Assembly: GCA_963377175.1 (NCBI GenBank)
Contig: CAUJNA010000580.1
Span: 316,647 to 380,646, forward strand
DNA: 64,000 bases
Source of the DNA: Effrenium voratum
Taxonomy: Eukaryota > Sar > Dinophyceae > Suessiales > Symbiodiniaceae
Direction of reading: 5' to 3'
Positions 22,935 through 33,220 of this stretch are shown here, piece by piece. Within the stretch, counting starts at the first letter, position 1. Every line of letters starts with the position of its first letter. The notes beneath the pieces were generated by a model. The model was not told the origin of the DNA, made no database searches, and worked only from the letters and a program-made list of their open reading frames with translations. The translations under genes were made by a program, and so were the position numbers.

Positions 22935-24093
22935 ATATATTTATATAAAGCCATTTTGTCAGACTCAGTTTTGGGTCGATCAAAGAACATTTTCTTTGCG
23001 GAGCTGTCAAAGGTTGGCTGGGATTTTGTTACGCGATAGTGTGCCTGGGATTTGGAGTCATAAATACATCAACTTGGAATTGTATTGCGTGAGCAACAAA
23101 GTCTGCTTTGTCTTGCTTCACTGTTACCTCGCATGTTTTTAGGCGTTTGAGGTCTTTTGATTCTGTTCATGTTTGTTGTAGAAGACTGCAAACAACCACG
23201 TTCTTTTTTTGGCTACCATCTCAAGGGTCGGAAAGCTTCGTCGCAAACCGCGAGGCTTGGAGATTTGCAATGGTGGCTTGGCCGCAGCCGATGGGTGTAT
23301 GGTCAAGGCTTAGGTCTCGAATAGATCTGTGACGGGTAAGGTAACACTATGGGTGTGTCTTTCTTAGGGGACCACCCAACATTGTGTGTTTTCCTATTGG
23401 TGTCCCTTAGAACCCACCACAAGGGAGAGCTCTCAACAAACACGCCACACCAATACGAGGGGCAAGCATGCAATCACCAACACGTTTAGCCCTCAGGATC
23501 GTGACATCTTGTTTTCAACGAAAAGCGCACACGCCACATTGGTCATTGAAATGCATGTTGTCTGTCAGGGTTCACAGTGATCACATTGACCGATTGATTC
23601 AACAAGGCCCCTTTCCGGGGAAGGGATGGATGTGGGTTGCACTGGTTGCACTGGCATTTGTTGTCACAAGGACCAAATCATCTCTTTGGAAATTGTGAGG
23701 TAAACTCCCCCAGGCGATTCCATGGAAGCTTCCAGGACCCTTTGGAAGACTTGGTGACCCATTGAAAGAGGCCTTCCTGGAAGCTTCCGGCTGTTCGTCT
23801 GGCGTGTAAAGTCAGCATTCTCCAACCATGTGGGCTGCCAAGCGGCTTAGGTGAGCTTTGGGCATTTGACATGAGTTGGTTTCGGACTTCCGTCCCATCA
23901 AGTGGGCCAACTGTCACATGGGAGCCGCTGATGGGTCCCATGCTTCACTTCAACCTCCGCCTGCAGGTTGATGAATCTGGGCTCACAATGGGTGTTTCTT
24001 TTTTTGACATGACCTCTTCTTCTTCTTCTTTCGTGGGGTTTGAAGGAACACCGAAAGCAAACACGCACACACAAAATGGCGGGTCCCATTCTC

Positions 24094-24198
24094 CGTGCAT
24101 AGCCGAAGCCCGGGCTGGAGAAAAGCCAACCCCAAGCCCTTGGAAGGGCGCTCCCGGGATTTCGCCGCGGGGGTTTTCGAGCCCTGCAAACTCCTAGG
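24094..24198 (+). CDS. Candidate exon, unknown protein
   Basis: The frame WRKANPKPLEGRSRDFAAG and then VFEPCKLL has about 74% GC third positions and could use the donor CTCCTAG|GTGTTC. It probably belongs to the gene whose last exon is 24562-24718. Confidence 0.4.
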
Positions 24199-24210
24199 TG
24201 TTCGGATCGA

Positions 24211-24328
24211 CTAGGTGCCCCAGCGAGTCGTGCCCTTTCTCACCAACTTTTTTGGTTGGGAGCGTTCCCCTGGAATAGACTACAGAAAAAAGTTGGTACC
24301 CTTATAACCTCTCTGCTGGAGGATCTAG
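24211..24328 (+). repeat. Family A element, copy 4
   Basis: CTAGGTGCCCCAGCGAG at the left, GCTGGAGGATCTAG at the right. The TTCTAAC block is altered to TATAAC. It immediately follows a candidate exon. Confidence 0.8.
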
Positions 24329-24561
24329 ATTGAACTGGTTGGCGTCCTTTTCAGTTTTGTAGTGGAAGACCGGAGATTCACACAATGTGAGTTGGGCTGG
24401 AAAATTCATTGGGGACCGTAGTGGTAAATAAAAAGCCAACGCGTTTTTGGCCAATGCACTCAGGAAGCCAAAAACACTCCCGTTGATCAGTAGCAGCCCA
24501 TTTGCTTTGTTTTCGGTAGCCCTTTGTTTCTGGTGGGGGCATGTGGCACTTTTCGACCCAG

Positions 24562-24718
24562 GAGTATGGTCCATGTGCCCGACAGCATCCTCACAGTCCA
24601 GGACTTTGCATCACACGTGGCGCGCTTGTTAGGCAGGGGATCCGAATCGGATTCCAGGTCGGTGGGTTTTGCCGCACGCCTGTCCCAGTTGCCATGGAAC
24701 CTGCCAGAGGGTCCCTGA
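24562..24718 (+). CDS. Terminal exon, unknown protein
   Basis: After the acceptor TTTTCGACCCAG|G a frame of 51 residues runs to TGA: SMVHVPDSILTVQDFASHVA, then RLLGRGSESDSRSVGFAARL and SQLPWNLPEGP. About 69% of third positions are G or C. It could be the last exon of a gene that includes the CxxC exon at 22439. The - strand frame is also open but less convincing. Confidence 0.45.
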
Positions 24719-24749
24719 ATGCAAATCATCCAAGCCAGGAGCCCTCAGT

Positions 24750-24862
24750 TAGCAAGGTGCCGCAGCGATGCACTTTTGCCCTTTTTTTTGGGGAAGGTTC
24801 CCCTACTAAAATAGACTACAGAAAAAAGGTACCCTTATTCTAACCTCTCTACCGGAGGACCC
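24750..24862 (+). repeat. Family A element, copy 5, decayed ends
   Basis: Both terminal CTAG motifs are lost (AGCAAGGTGCCGCAGCG at the left, ACCGGAGGACCCC at the right). The TACTAAAATAGACTACAG and TTATTCTAACCTCTCTAC blocks are intact. Confidence 0.8.
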
Positions 24863-25717
24863 CTCCGTTTGGTTCCACGGCAACTTGAGAGCTTGACCTG
24901 TTTGCGTTTCTGCCCCTGGGGCGTCCTGAAGCAAGCTTTCCCGTGCTTCAAGGGTTTGGTTTCAAGGCGATCTCGTTCAAAGGATGGAAGTTGAGGTTCC
25001 GAATATGGGTCAGAACCAAACATTTGCTATGTGATGTGGTGGCAAAAGCCGAGGTTTGAGTTTGTTTTGGGTGCTTGCAAGGTGTACCATTGTGACCGAT
25101 GTTTGTTTTGAGGGTGTAAGGCAGGCAGAAATTTGGATGCATTTGGTACGTGCGTCGGGTTCAAGGCACCATGTTTGCTTGTGATTTAGAAACGGCCACC
25201 AGTTGTCTAGGAAAATCCGTTGCAACCCTGTTTGTAGCCATCTTCATTTCAGAGTGCCAATGTACTCACCTAAATCAGCAAGAGGAAGCTTCAGAGCAAA
25301 ACAAGGGCTTCTTACATCAGGGGACCGTGGACAGGTTCCAACAAACGAATTTCAACCGGTCAACTATATGCAAGTACCAGGGTCCCATAGAAACAACTTG
25401 ATACCCACTGGATTGGCACCCGGCACTGCCTGGTAGCGTTTCAAGCTGGTCCAGAAGAAGGTGTGACGCATAGGTGAGCAACAAGCAATCTGAGCTGTTG
25501 AAAGGCAATCCGCAACAACCTTACTTTGGGTTACGCAAGGGGTGTTCTTTGTAGCTCTATGGGAATTACGGATTAGGATTCACCAACCCTCCATTTTGAA
25601 CAGCCCAGCTGAAGTAAAGGAGATGATGACAAGTTGGTATACTCGCCTTGCCATTGGAATACACGGTAGCTAACGGACATCCAGTGGCAACTGGGAGTAT
25701 GATGAAAATTTACCAAG

Positions 25718-27007
25718 AGCTCATGTTCGAGTGTACCGTCTGCTCAACAATCATTCAGGCTCCGAAGGAAGCGTTCACCAAGCTGGCTTAAGACGACCTC
25801 GAGACGCGGACACGTGTCCAAGGCATGTGTGTGTGTACATGTTTCCATAAAGCTGCTGTCCCCCAGTAGTGCCCTTTTACCCTTTGTTTTGGGGGGAGGG
25901 TTTTTTTTGCCAAAATAGACTACAGAAAAAAGGGTACCCTTGTTCTAACCTCTCTACTGGACGTAGACACCAACCCCCCAAACACACAAGGCTCCAATTT
26001 TGGTCTATCTTACCCCTCACACGAGGTGTTTCGTGGGGCCAGGTCACATGGTAGCCGGGCATTGCCCAGTCGCTGGCGTGGGCGGCATGTTTTCGCGTTC
26101 TTTTGTTCGTGTGTGTATATATAGGATAAGTGAGGGGTTACCATTCCAAGTCCTTTTTTTGCCTTGGTTTGGTAGGTCACCAAGGCCTGTTCACAAGATA
26201 TAAGAATGCAAAGGAACAAAATACGACGGGTTGCCGGGTTACCTACTAAAAGGGCTTACCCCCCCCCCCCCACACACACACCCCACACACCCCAAAAAAG
26301 GGGTTTCCACACGAGCAGCAGCCGCCTTCATGATGTGTGTGAGTCGCGTCGGGCCAGAACTGAACTTGCACGGCGGCAATGCCGAGCCTCCGCAGATCTT
26401 GCACAGCCCTTGGGAGAGAGCGAGCCGGACGGGTCTGGCGTGGAAAGCGCATCAAAAAGAGGGGTTCAAACCCCGAATCCACCAATCCAAACCACCAAGT
26501 CATTTCGGGGTATCTGAGTTGTTCCCCCCAAACCCAAGAGAAAAACAGTTTTAAGGATGCCACTTCCAGTGACTATAGTAGGTAACTCATCGGGATCCTT
26601 ACCCTTAATAGTGGCGAACCGCCTGGAAGCACTGGGTGACGTTAAAACGCAGCTCTCCCGAGGAAAGCCGACCTTCGCTGAGGTGTTGCGTGTCTGGGTT
26701 CCTTGAGGGACGAAAATGGGGACCTTGGCTTTCATCACCTACCCACTGGTATATTTTGATGGTACCTGTGGCTAGGTCCCCCAGTAGTGCCCTTTTGCCC
26801 TTTCTCTGGGGGGAGGGTGTGTCTGTACTAAAATAGACTACAGAAAAAAGGGTACCCTTATTCTAACCTCTCTACGAGAGGACCTAGGTGGGGGTCCAGT
26901 TGAGTTTCCACCAACTTGTCTAAGCCACTTTGCAGGGGCGGCTGTGCGAACCAGTCAAACTGAGGCTGGATGGCTTTTTGGTTCCCCACGACGAGGAGGC
27001 GGCTTAA
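25718..27007 (+). CDS. Gene with a CxxC exon, unknown function, 3' part
   Basis: Exons: from 25718 to near 25780 (MFECTVCSTIIQAPKEAF, GC-rich third positions), about 26316-26456 (ELNLHGGNAEPPQILHSPWE), 26612-26682 (ANRLEALGDVKTQLSRGKP) and the last exon 26936-27007 (GRLCEPVKLRLDGFLVPHDE, then EAA and TAA). The final join is phase 0, with donor GTGTTG and acceptor TTTGCAG|G. The F-x-C-x2-C pair may bind zinc. No catalytic motif is seen and no family is recognised. The frame of the first exon has a stop soon after, so its 3' boundary (a GC donor) is inferred. Confidence 0.5.
25855..25966 (+). repeat. Family A element, copy 6
   Basis: TGTCCCCCAGTAGTGCCC at the left, TCTCTACTGGACGTAG at the right. 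The body with TAGACTACAG and TTCTAAC is intact. It lies in the intron after the CxxC exon. Confidence 0.85.
26262..26310. repeat. C-rich / CA low-complexity tract
   Basis: C13 followed by CACACACACCCCACACACC and CCCAAAAAAGG, just upstream of a candidate exon, so it may act as a pyrimidine tract. Confidence 0.8.
26772..26887 (+). repeat. Family A element, copy 7
   Basis: Complete: CTAGGTCCCCCAGTAG to CTACGAGAGGACCTAG. GTGG occurs on both sides, a possible 4-bp target duplication. It ends 48 bp before the terminal exon at 26936. Confidence 0.9.
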
Positions 27008-27700
27008 ATCTGAGAGCGAGCCACTCAACATTGCCGGAGTTGGCATACATTTCTTATACCGTTACAGCAGTAGCCGCGACCTGTAATTGCTGGCAGCAGC
27101 TGATCCGGTATCTTGGGGTACTTGGATTTTGCAGCATTACCGTACCAGAGTTAGCTTACCTTGTTTGTTCAACTTGACCTTTGTGATTTATCTCTGCTTT
27201 CCCTTCCAACCAGACCATAAGCTTTTTGCAGGGTTCAACGGTTGGCCAATGCAGGAACGAATCATGCTTTGCCAGCATAAATAGTCCTGCACAACTCGGG
27301 ACGCGGCGTCCAACAAGACCCAACCCACAATCAATATTGGGTCCTGTTTTGAGGTTTCTAGCCGTGTGGCCATAGGTGTCCTTTTTAGGTTAAGTTGGTG
27401 AGACATGGATGGCAGTGGTTTAGATTGGTAAATGGTCACCTATGCTTGTGACAGGGTCTGTGGAATCCCGAAACATGAGACATGTTTGGCTGCCTTCGTT
27501 CCTGCGTCATGACTGAAAAAGTGGTGAATCTGACAAAGGAGTCAGGACCCTGAATGCGTGCGACTCACACAAGTTTAAGGGTAGGCGCGTGACTCGAATG
27601 GAGCGGAATAGAGTCTAAAACCCTAGAATCTTAAACGTAAACTGAAGGAGCCAATTCAGGTTTTCCCGGCTGACGTTGTTCTCCATGTCACAGTCAGCAC

Positions 27701-30349
27701 ATGTTTGCATTTCTTCGGCAGCTGAAATCATGCTCTCCGCCTCAGCGTGTGTTGGGGAAACCGCTGGTGCCTAAACCGGATCCCAAGGTTGGTTTGGAGC
27801 CCGCAAAAATCAACTTGTGGTGTACCTCTTTTGGGTTATCACCATTAATTGTGTTGTTCCTTTGGTTTTTCCTTTCAACGACCCTTCAAAGGGGTGCCCT
27901 GTAAAGACACAAACGTCGATGTTCAGGTTGGTTTGAAGATGTTTTTCAAGGAAACAGACACCTCACATGTTTGCGCTTTCTCTCCCCTACCCGCATTTTG
28001 GCACATGCCCGTTTACAAGCCAAGGTAACCAAAGGAATCGCCCCAAAGAACCAAAGAACTGGGATCGAGTCAGAAACAGCCATGGAGCTCCGGGACCCGA
28101 GAAGTTGCTTCGAGCTGCTTCGTGGGGCGTTGAGTAGACAAAGTTTCGCAGCTGGGATGGGTGAATCTCTGGGACAAAGCATTTGCCTATGTCCAGGGTA
28201 TCCCAGTTGCCCAGTGGCGCCAACTTTGTGTTTTTACTTTTTGGGTTAAGAAAGTGGTGTTTTTTTTCTCCTGAAAAACACAATTCAACCAACCACAAAA
28301 AATCAGTTGCCGTTTTTTAAGGAAGTAAATAAAATAACAACATGAGCCAACCATAAAATAACAATAATAACATTTCGGAGGCCCTTGTTATCCCCATGGA
28401 AATCCCACTGCGGTATCCGCTTACTTGGCCCGACAGGTGCGAGAGGTGCTCCGTGACGACGAGGCAAAGCGTCGCGAGTCTGATCTCTTTGGCAGCACTT
28501 GTAGATCATTTATCTGCTTCTTCCATTTGCTTAGGAGGATTTTTTTATTTTCCCCTGTTGGTTTTAAAGGGAAACCACACTACTGGGAATATTATTATTT
28601 TTCCAGGGGGCTTAAGCAAATGGAAGGCTTCCCTCCAATTGGTGGTTTGGAGCCCGGTGCTTTACAGATGCTTTTCTAGTTGTTGATTCCTTTTCCATTC
28701 TTTTCAGCCATCGTTTTTTTCCAAACACCAGCCATTTCTCCAGGGTTTTTGGTGGTTTTCTAGAAAGAAGGATCCCTGGAAAGAATGGGGAAGTTACCCC
28801 CAGAACTTGGTTGGAAACCTAAAAGGAAAGCAACCCAAGAAAATGGGGGGAAACAAGAACTGGGTCCCCCAGCTAGGTGCCCTTTCTCACCAACTTATAT
28901 ATATATATATATACATTCGTTTTTTTCAATATGTGTTTTTTTGTTTCCGGGGGAGGGTTCCCCTACTAAAATAGACTACAGAAAGAAGACAAAAAGTGTA
29001 CCCGTATTCCAACCTCTGTGCTGGAGGACCTAGTGATAATTGAAAAAGGAAGAATCAAACAAGAAAGAAACACCCTCCACATGTATATGTGTGTGTTGAA
29101 AAACAGGGGGACCCTCAAAGTGGTAAAAAGGGAGAGCCTTTCGCCTCAACAACACACTGCATTGGTTGCGGCTCAAGTTTTTCAGGGTACCAAATCCACT
29201 TTGGTCCAAATCCCTATTTGCATATACGGCTGTGGGTCAAAAATAGGTACCCAAAATGAAACCCTGGTGAATGGAGACAAGAACTAAAACCTGCGGTCCC
29301 TTCTGGCTTAATTTTGACCCACATCTACGTAGAGAGGTATACATTCGGGTACAGAAGATTGGCTAAAAGAGCTGACCGGAAAGGTGTTCGCAAGCTGCAG
29401 TCAGGCAGGATGAAGTTTGCTCTTGGTCTGACTCCCTGAGTGCCGTTTTCTGGACTCTAGTCAGACCGTTTCTAGGTCCCCCAGTAGTGCCCTTTCTCAC
29501 CCTTTTTTGGGGGAGGGTTCCCCTGAAATAGACTGCAGCAAAAAGGGTACCCTTATTCTAACCTCTCTACTGGAGGACCTAGTAAGTAAAAAGCTGTGGT
29601 TACTTTGTTTGGCTCCACTCGTTCGGAAGTGAGTGGTCATGGTGGTGTGACGTTGAAATCGCGAAAATATTGGTACCCCTGACATGGCTGAGGATTCCAT
29701 TTGAAGCCTCACCCCAAAAAGTACAAGGCAACCCACACCCCGTGAACTGCCACCATGGTTGTGATTCCTTGGGGTCCCTTACGGGCTGCCCTGGGGGGAT
29801 GGCCTACTGGTTTTGTTGGACCCAGATAAATCTTGGCAATGCCCACTTGATATCGAGCGTTTTTTGCCTCGCCCGATTGGAAAGGAAGAGCTTGAAGTCG
29901 GCTTGGCCGGACATTTGTCCGCGAACGCAATTCGGCGCAACTTTGGGCGCCATTTCAGAAACAGCCCAAATTCCAGTCGTCAAATTCAGGAGCCAAGTTA
30001 TTTGCACCCCATTTTTTTCTTTCGGGGTGATTTTTGTTTTTTGCAAAAGGATTCGAGCACACATACTGTGGATGGACGGAAACCTGCACCACTCTGAAAC
30101 CATGTGACACCACTTTTCTTTATATATATATATATATATGTACAGGGCAACCATTCTTGCAGGATGTCAGTGGTGCAGGATTGCGTCCATCCACCAGTAT
30201 CAAACAAATCCAGCTTGGGCTACTCCCATCGAATGCAGGTCATCGACGTGGAGCCCGCCGAGCCGGGGAAAGCCGCTGGGCGCCTGGCCGAGCCGAAGGA
30301 ACCCGAAGCCCAGGGGAACCAACGCGAGGTGCCAAGAAGGTCCAACTAA
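27701..30349 (+). CDS. Unknown protein, five or more exons
   Basis: The ATG at 27701 opens exon 27701-27787 (MFAFLRQLKSCSPPQRVLGK). Then come 27927-28024 (VGLKMFFKETDTSHVCAF, ending HMPVYKP), 28437 to about 28490 (VREVLRDDEAKRRESDLF), an exon ending 29989 (PLDIERFLPRPIGKEELEVG, then HLSANAIRRNFGRHF) and the last exon 30239-30349 (VIDVEPAEPGKAAGRLAEPK to TAA at 30347). Donors are GT, GT, GC, GA. One exon between 28060 and 28200 is probably present but its frame is ambiguous. The N terminus, with hydrophobic and basic residues, could be a short targeting peptide (inference). The tail is Glu/Pro-rich and probably disordered. No family is recognised. Confidence 0.6.
28521..28626 (+). repeat. Family D introner-like TIR element
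   Basis: TTCCATTTGCTTAGG at the left, CTTAAGCAAATGGAA at the right, TTTTAAAGGGAAACC inside and TTTTTCCAG before the right arm. It sits in the intron after the 28437 exon. Confidence 0.8.
28681..28799 (+). repeat. Family M TIR element
   Basis: GATTCCTTTTCCATTCTTTT at the left is answered by GGAAAGAATGGGGAAGTT at the right. Other copies lie at 42762 and 63424. Confidence 0.6.
28861..29033 (+). repeat. Family A element, copy 8, with (AT)n insertion
   Basis: CTGGGTCCCCCAGCTAGG to TGCTGGAGGACCTAG, enlarged to 173 bp by a TATATATATATA run and a T-rich stretch between the usual CACCAACTT and GGGGGAGGGTTCC blocks. Confidence 0.85.
29222..29330 (+). repeat. Family F2 TIR element
   Basis: ATACGGCTGTGGGTCAAA at the left, TTTTGACCCACATCTACG at the right. 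The inside (AAACCTGCGGTCCCTTCTGG) differs from F1 although the ends are alike. Confidence 0.65.
29472..29582 (+). repeat. Family A element, copy 9
   Basis: Textbook copy of 111 bp: CTAGGTCCCCCAGTAG, GGGGGAGGGTTCCCC, TTATTCTAACCTCTCTACTG and GAGGACCTAG. Confidence 0.9.
30063..30200 (+). repeat. Family E TIR element with (TA)n
   Basis: ATACTGTGGATGGACGG at the left and GCGTCCATCCACCAGTAT at the right enclose a TATATATATATATA run. It fills more than half of the 249-bp intron 29990-30238. Confidence 0.8.
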
Positions 30350-30409
30350 GTGCCCCCCAAACAAATTGTCTCATGCCCCAAGCGAGCCCCAAACGTTTTG
30401 TTGTTGCTT

Positions 30410-30515
30410 TTGGGTGTGGCTCAAAATGAAACGGGAGGGGGCAAACCGCAGGTTTTGGTTCATGTTTCCACTCAACAGGGTTCCATTTTGGTGCCGGTTT
30501 TTGGAGCCACAGCCA
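30410..30515 (+). repeat. Family F2 element, decayed ends
   Basis: GTGTGGCTCAAAATG to TTTTGGAGCCACAGCC, with CCGCAGGTTTTGGTTCATG inside, matching 30708 and 34062. Confidence 0.55.
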
Positions 30516-30707
30516 AGTGCCCCCCAAACGGTGTTCTCACGCCCCAAGCGAGCCCCAAACGTTGTTTTGCCTTTGCCTTTCTCATGCCGCCAAACGAGGT
30601 TTCCGGACTTCACTCGCTTTTTGGCTCTGGACCATTTTAGTGGTACCTGAACAGTCTGGCCAATCCACACGTTCGGAAGTGAGTTTTCATTCAAGTCAGA
30701 AGACATG

Positions 30708-30814
30708 AAGTGTGTGTGGGTCAAAATTTCGCCGCCAGGGGACCACAGGTTTTGGTCCATGTTGCCACTTACCAGAGTTCCATTCTGGGATATATATTTT
30801 TTTACCCACAGCCA
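30708..30814 (+). repeat. Family F2 TIR element
   Basis: GTGTGTGGGTCAAAATT to TTTTTTACCCACAGCC, with ACCACAGGTTTTGGTCCATG inside. Confidence 0.65.
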
Positions 30815-31112
30815 GGTTACAGCCATCCTAGAATCAAAGTTCAGTGCGTTTGAAGCGCTCGGGGATTGGTTGTGAGATTTGACACCTCATGACTTGGGAG
30901 AATGACGAACGTTTCCCTACTACTCTCCGGCCAAACTAACATGGAATCTTGAAAGGGTTCCTAACAATATATTCTGCGAAACAAATCAATGCTGTGGATT
31001 CCATCTTAATCTGCAAAAAAGTGAGTAGCTAAACCTAGTTCACCAGTTTGCAGCGGCTTCGCTCAACTCTGGGATGTCAAAAGTCATTGGAAAATCCCGT
31101 CAAAGTGCGGGT

Positions 31113-31230
31113 CATAGGTGTCCTTTTTGGTTGATTCGCTTGAAAATTAAAGGGCGCTTCCTGGTTTACCTGGTGGTTCAATCAACTACCAGGGAAACCC
31201 ATCTAATTTCCCCAAAAAGGACAGCTATGG
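31113..31230. repeat. Family Q TIR element
   Basis: CATAGGTGTCCTTTTTGG at the left and CCAAAAAGGACAGCTATG at the right are inverted repeats with two mismatches. A similar left end occurs at 27371. Confidence 0.65.
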
Positions 31231-31418
31231 TTAGGGTTTGTAGAGTCCTTCGTATGTGAAAAGCTCATGGAGGGGGAGGGGGGACCACGATTGGCCTCCG
31301 CGCAGCCAAAGCTGCGATGCGGGCGAGAGTTCAGCTTAGCGCAGCCTTGTTGGCCTACGACCGGGCGGGTAAAGCTTTACAGCGTCTGTGGTAAAAGCAC
31401 ATGTCAGTGGAGCGCTTC

Positions 31419-31422
<4 letters not shown>

Positions 31423-31450
<28 letters not shown>
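31423..31450. repeat. Poly-T run
   Basis: T27 followed by AAATG. It could be the imprint of an A-tailed insertion on the other strand, but no target duplication is obvious. Confidence 0.8.
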
Positions 31451-31454
<4 letters not shown>

Positions 31455-31551
31455 GTCTTGTTGTTTTTTGCTTTTCGCGATCAGAATTGTTTTAACATGA
31501 TTTCTGGCAATGAAACTATGACAAACTTGTTTTATTTCTCACCTTTTTAAC

Positions 31552-33220
31552 ATGCTTTCTCCCGGGGATGAAGCCTCAGCTTTCCATGGCAATGCCCTTC
31601 CGCTCGCCGCCTCGGGTGACTTGTCCCCGGTCCCGGTCGCCGACCGGTCGCCGAGGCAATCCCGGGGATCGGTTCCAAGCGGCCACCAGACCGGAGCTGA
31701 GATCGAGCTTTTTGGAGAAAAGCCACCGGATGCGACCGGCAGGGCTGCTCACTTTCCGTTCATGGGCTTTAGCGGCAGGACGTTTTTTTTCGGCCAGTCC
31801 ACTCAAGAAGCGAGGCCAAGATTGGCTGACCAAGTCACCAAGTGTTTGAATTAGTTTGTGCGGTTTGTGTTGGCAGGACATGACATTTGCCAGTGAGATT
31901 CGTGGGAGGACCATATGCCGAAGACTTGTCCGCTCTAGCCTCTAGTCCGTGTTGTTGCTTCAGGGCTGAAGGTTGTGATTCTGGAGCTAGGTCCCCCAGC
32001 TAGGTGCCCTTTCTCACCCCTTTTTGGTTGGGAGGATTCCCCTGCTAAATCGACTACAGGAAAAAGAAACGGTACCCTTGTTCTAACCTAGTTGCAGCCT
32101 TCATGGCCTTCTCACATCCAACGGACGGCTGGCTGGAGCAGTGCCTGGTGGTCGCAAGGACGCCAACTCGAGTGGTCAAGCAATCATCATGCCAACCACT
32201 GAAGGGCACCCTTTGCAAAGGGTTGACCCTGGTCTTTTGATTTGCTTTTGCTTACTTCACCTGGAACAGGCTGATATGCAAGGGAGTATTGAATCACATT
32301 CCAGCCGGTCCTCGCGATTCTGCTTTGCAATCAACGGTGATGCGGGCGCTCTCTGGGGAAGGAAGCAGGGTCCACATTTCAGTGCCCATGCATACTAGTT
32401 GTCCCAACGTCTCGCATCAGCAATATGTTGTGTTGAATCCATTTCCTCCAAGGGTCCATCCATCAACCCAACAAACGAATTCCGATGGAACACCACGTGT
32501 TCAGCTAAATTCAACATGTGATAGGTTACAAAGAAGTATTGCAACAACATTACAACGGCAAAGCATATGGCCGTGGGTCAACACCAATGGTACCATTTTG
32601 GGTAGGTGATTTCACCACCCATTTTAGTCTATTTTAGCGTGGATGTTCACTGGGGGTACGGTTTGGGTTTTGACCCGTAGCCATGTGTCCAACCTTCCAA
32701 AATTACTTTGGTTCATTTGGCCCTTTGGCCCAGGCTGTTGCCGGAGAAGGACCTGGAAAGAGGCCCGACCCATCAGTTGGTGCCCGACTCATGGGTGGCT
32801 CGACTTGTTTGGGGAACTGGGGGTGAATTAAAGGGAAACCAAAGGGAAACCCCACCACTTTGGCGGTATTTGTGGACAACCGCAATCAGCATTTGGACCC
32901 CCCATGGATGTTTCGGGTTTCCTTTTATTACTCCCAAGATTACTGAGCCTTAAGACACACTTGGTGCCGTGCGCTCTTTTTTTGGCGGGTGGTCTCAACC
33001 CTTATGCTAGGCGGCCTACCCTTTGTGATTTGTTCGTGTTTTGTGCGTAAGTTGAAAACCCACGCGGTCTTGTTCTCAGACCTCGCCAGAGGGTTGTTTT
33101 TGGCGTGCGGCGGTTGGTGGTGTTTTTTCCTTGTAGGTGCCTTCCATCGAGCAAGATTGCTGCAAACAGCTCACAGATATGCTGAGCCTTGAGATTAAAG
33201 CCAGCTTCACTGCAGTCTAA
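31552..33220 (+). CDS. Complete four-exon gene, 148-residue unknown protein
   Basis: Exons 31552-31771, 32098-32179, 32734-32794 and 33137-33220 join in phase throughout (A|CC, AA|G, then phase 0) from ATG to TAA. Donors are GCGGCA, GCAATC and GTGGCT; acceptors are CAG|C, CAG|G and TAG|G. The N-terminal 50 residues are Pro/Ser/Ala-rich (ALPLAASGDLSPVPVADRSP) and probably disordered. Then follow FGEKPPDATGRAAHFPFMGF, SHPTDGWLEQCLVVARTP, LLPEKDLERGPTHQLVPDSW and SIEQDCCKQLTDMLSLEIKA. I see no membrane segment or known motif. Acceptor 2 lies directly against the truncated end of a family A element. The function is unknown. The consistent phases make the structure likely; the first donor is the least certain. 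Confidence 0.65.
31987..32090 (+). repeat. Family A element, copy 10, 3' end replaced by an exon acceptor
   Basis: CTAGGTCCCCCAGCTAGG through GGTACCCTTGTTCTAACC, then the usual TCTCTACTGGAGGACCTAG is missing. The sequence continues TAGTTGCAG and enters exon 2 of the four-exon gene. The CTAAC block lies 11 nt before the acceptor AG. Confidence 0.85.
32565..32685 (+). repeat. Family F1 TIR element
   Basis: CATATGGCCGTGGGTCAA at the left, TTTGACCCGTAGCCATGTG at the right, core CACCCATTTTAGTCTATTTT. It lies in intron 2 of the four-exon gene. Confidence 0.75.

Noticed and set aside
31423..31450. Poly-T run as the tail of an inserted retrogene
   Set aside because: No coding frame with intron-less character and no target duplication was seen beside it.
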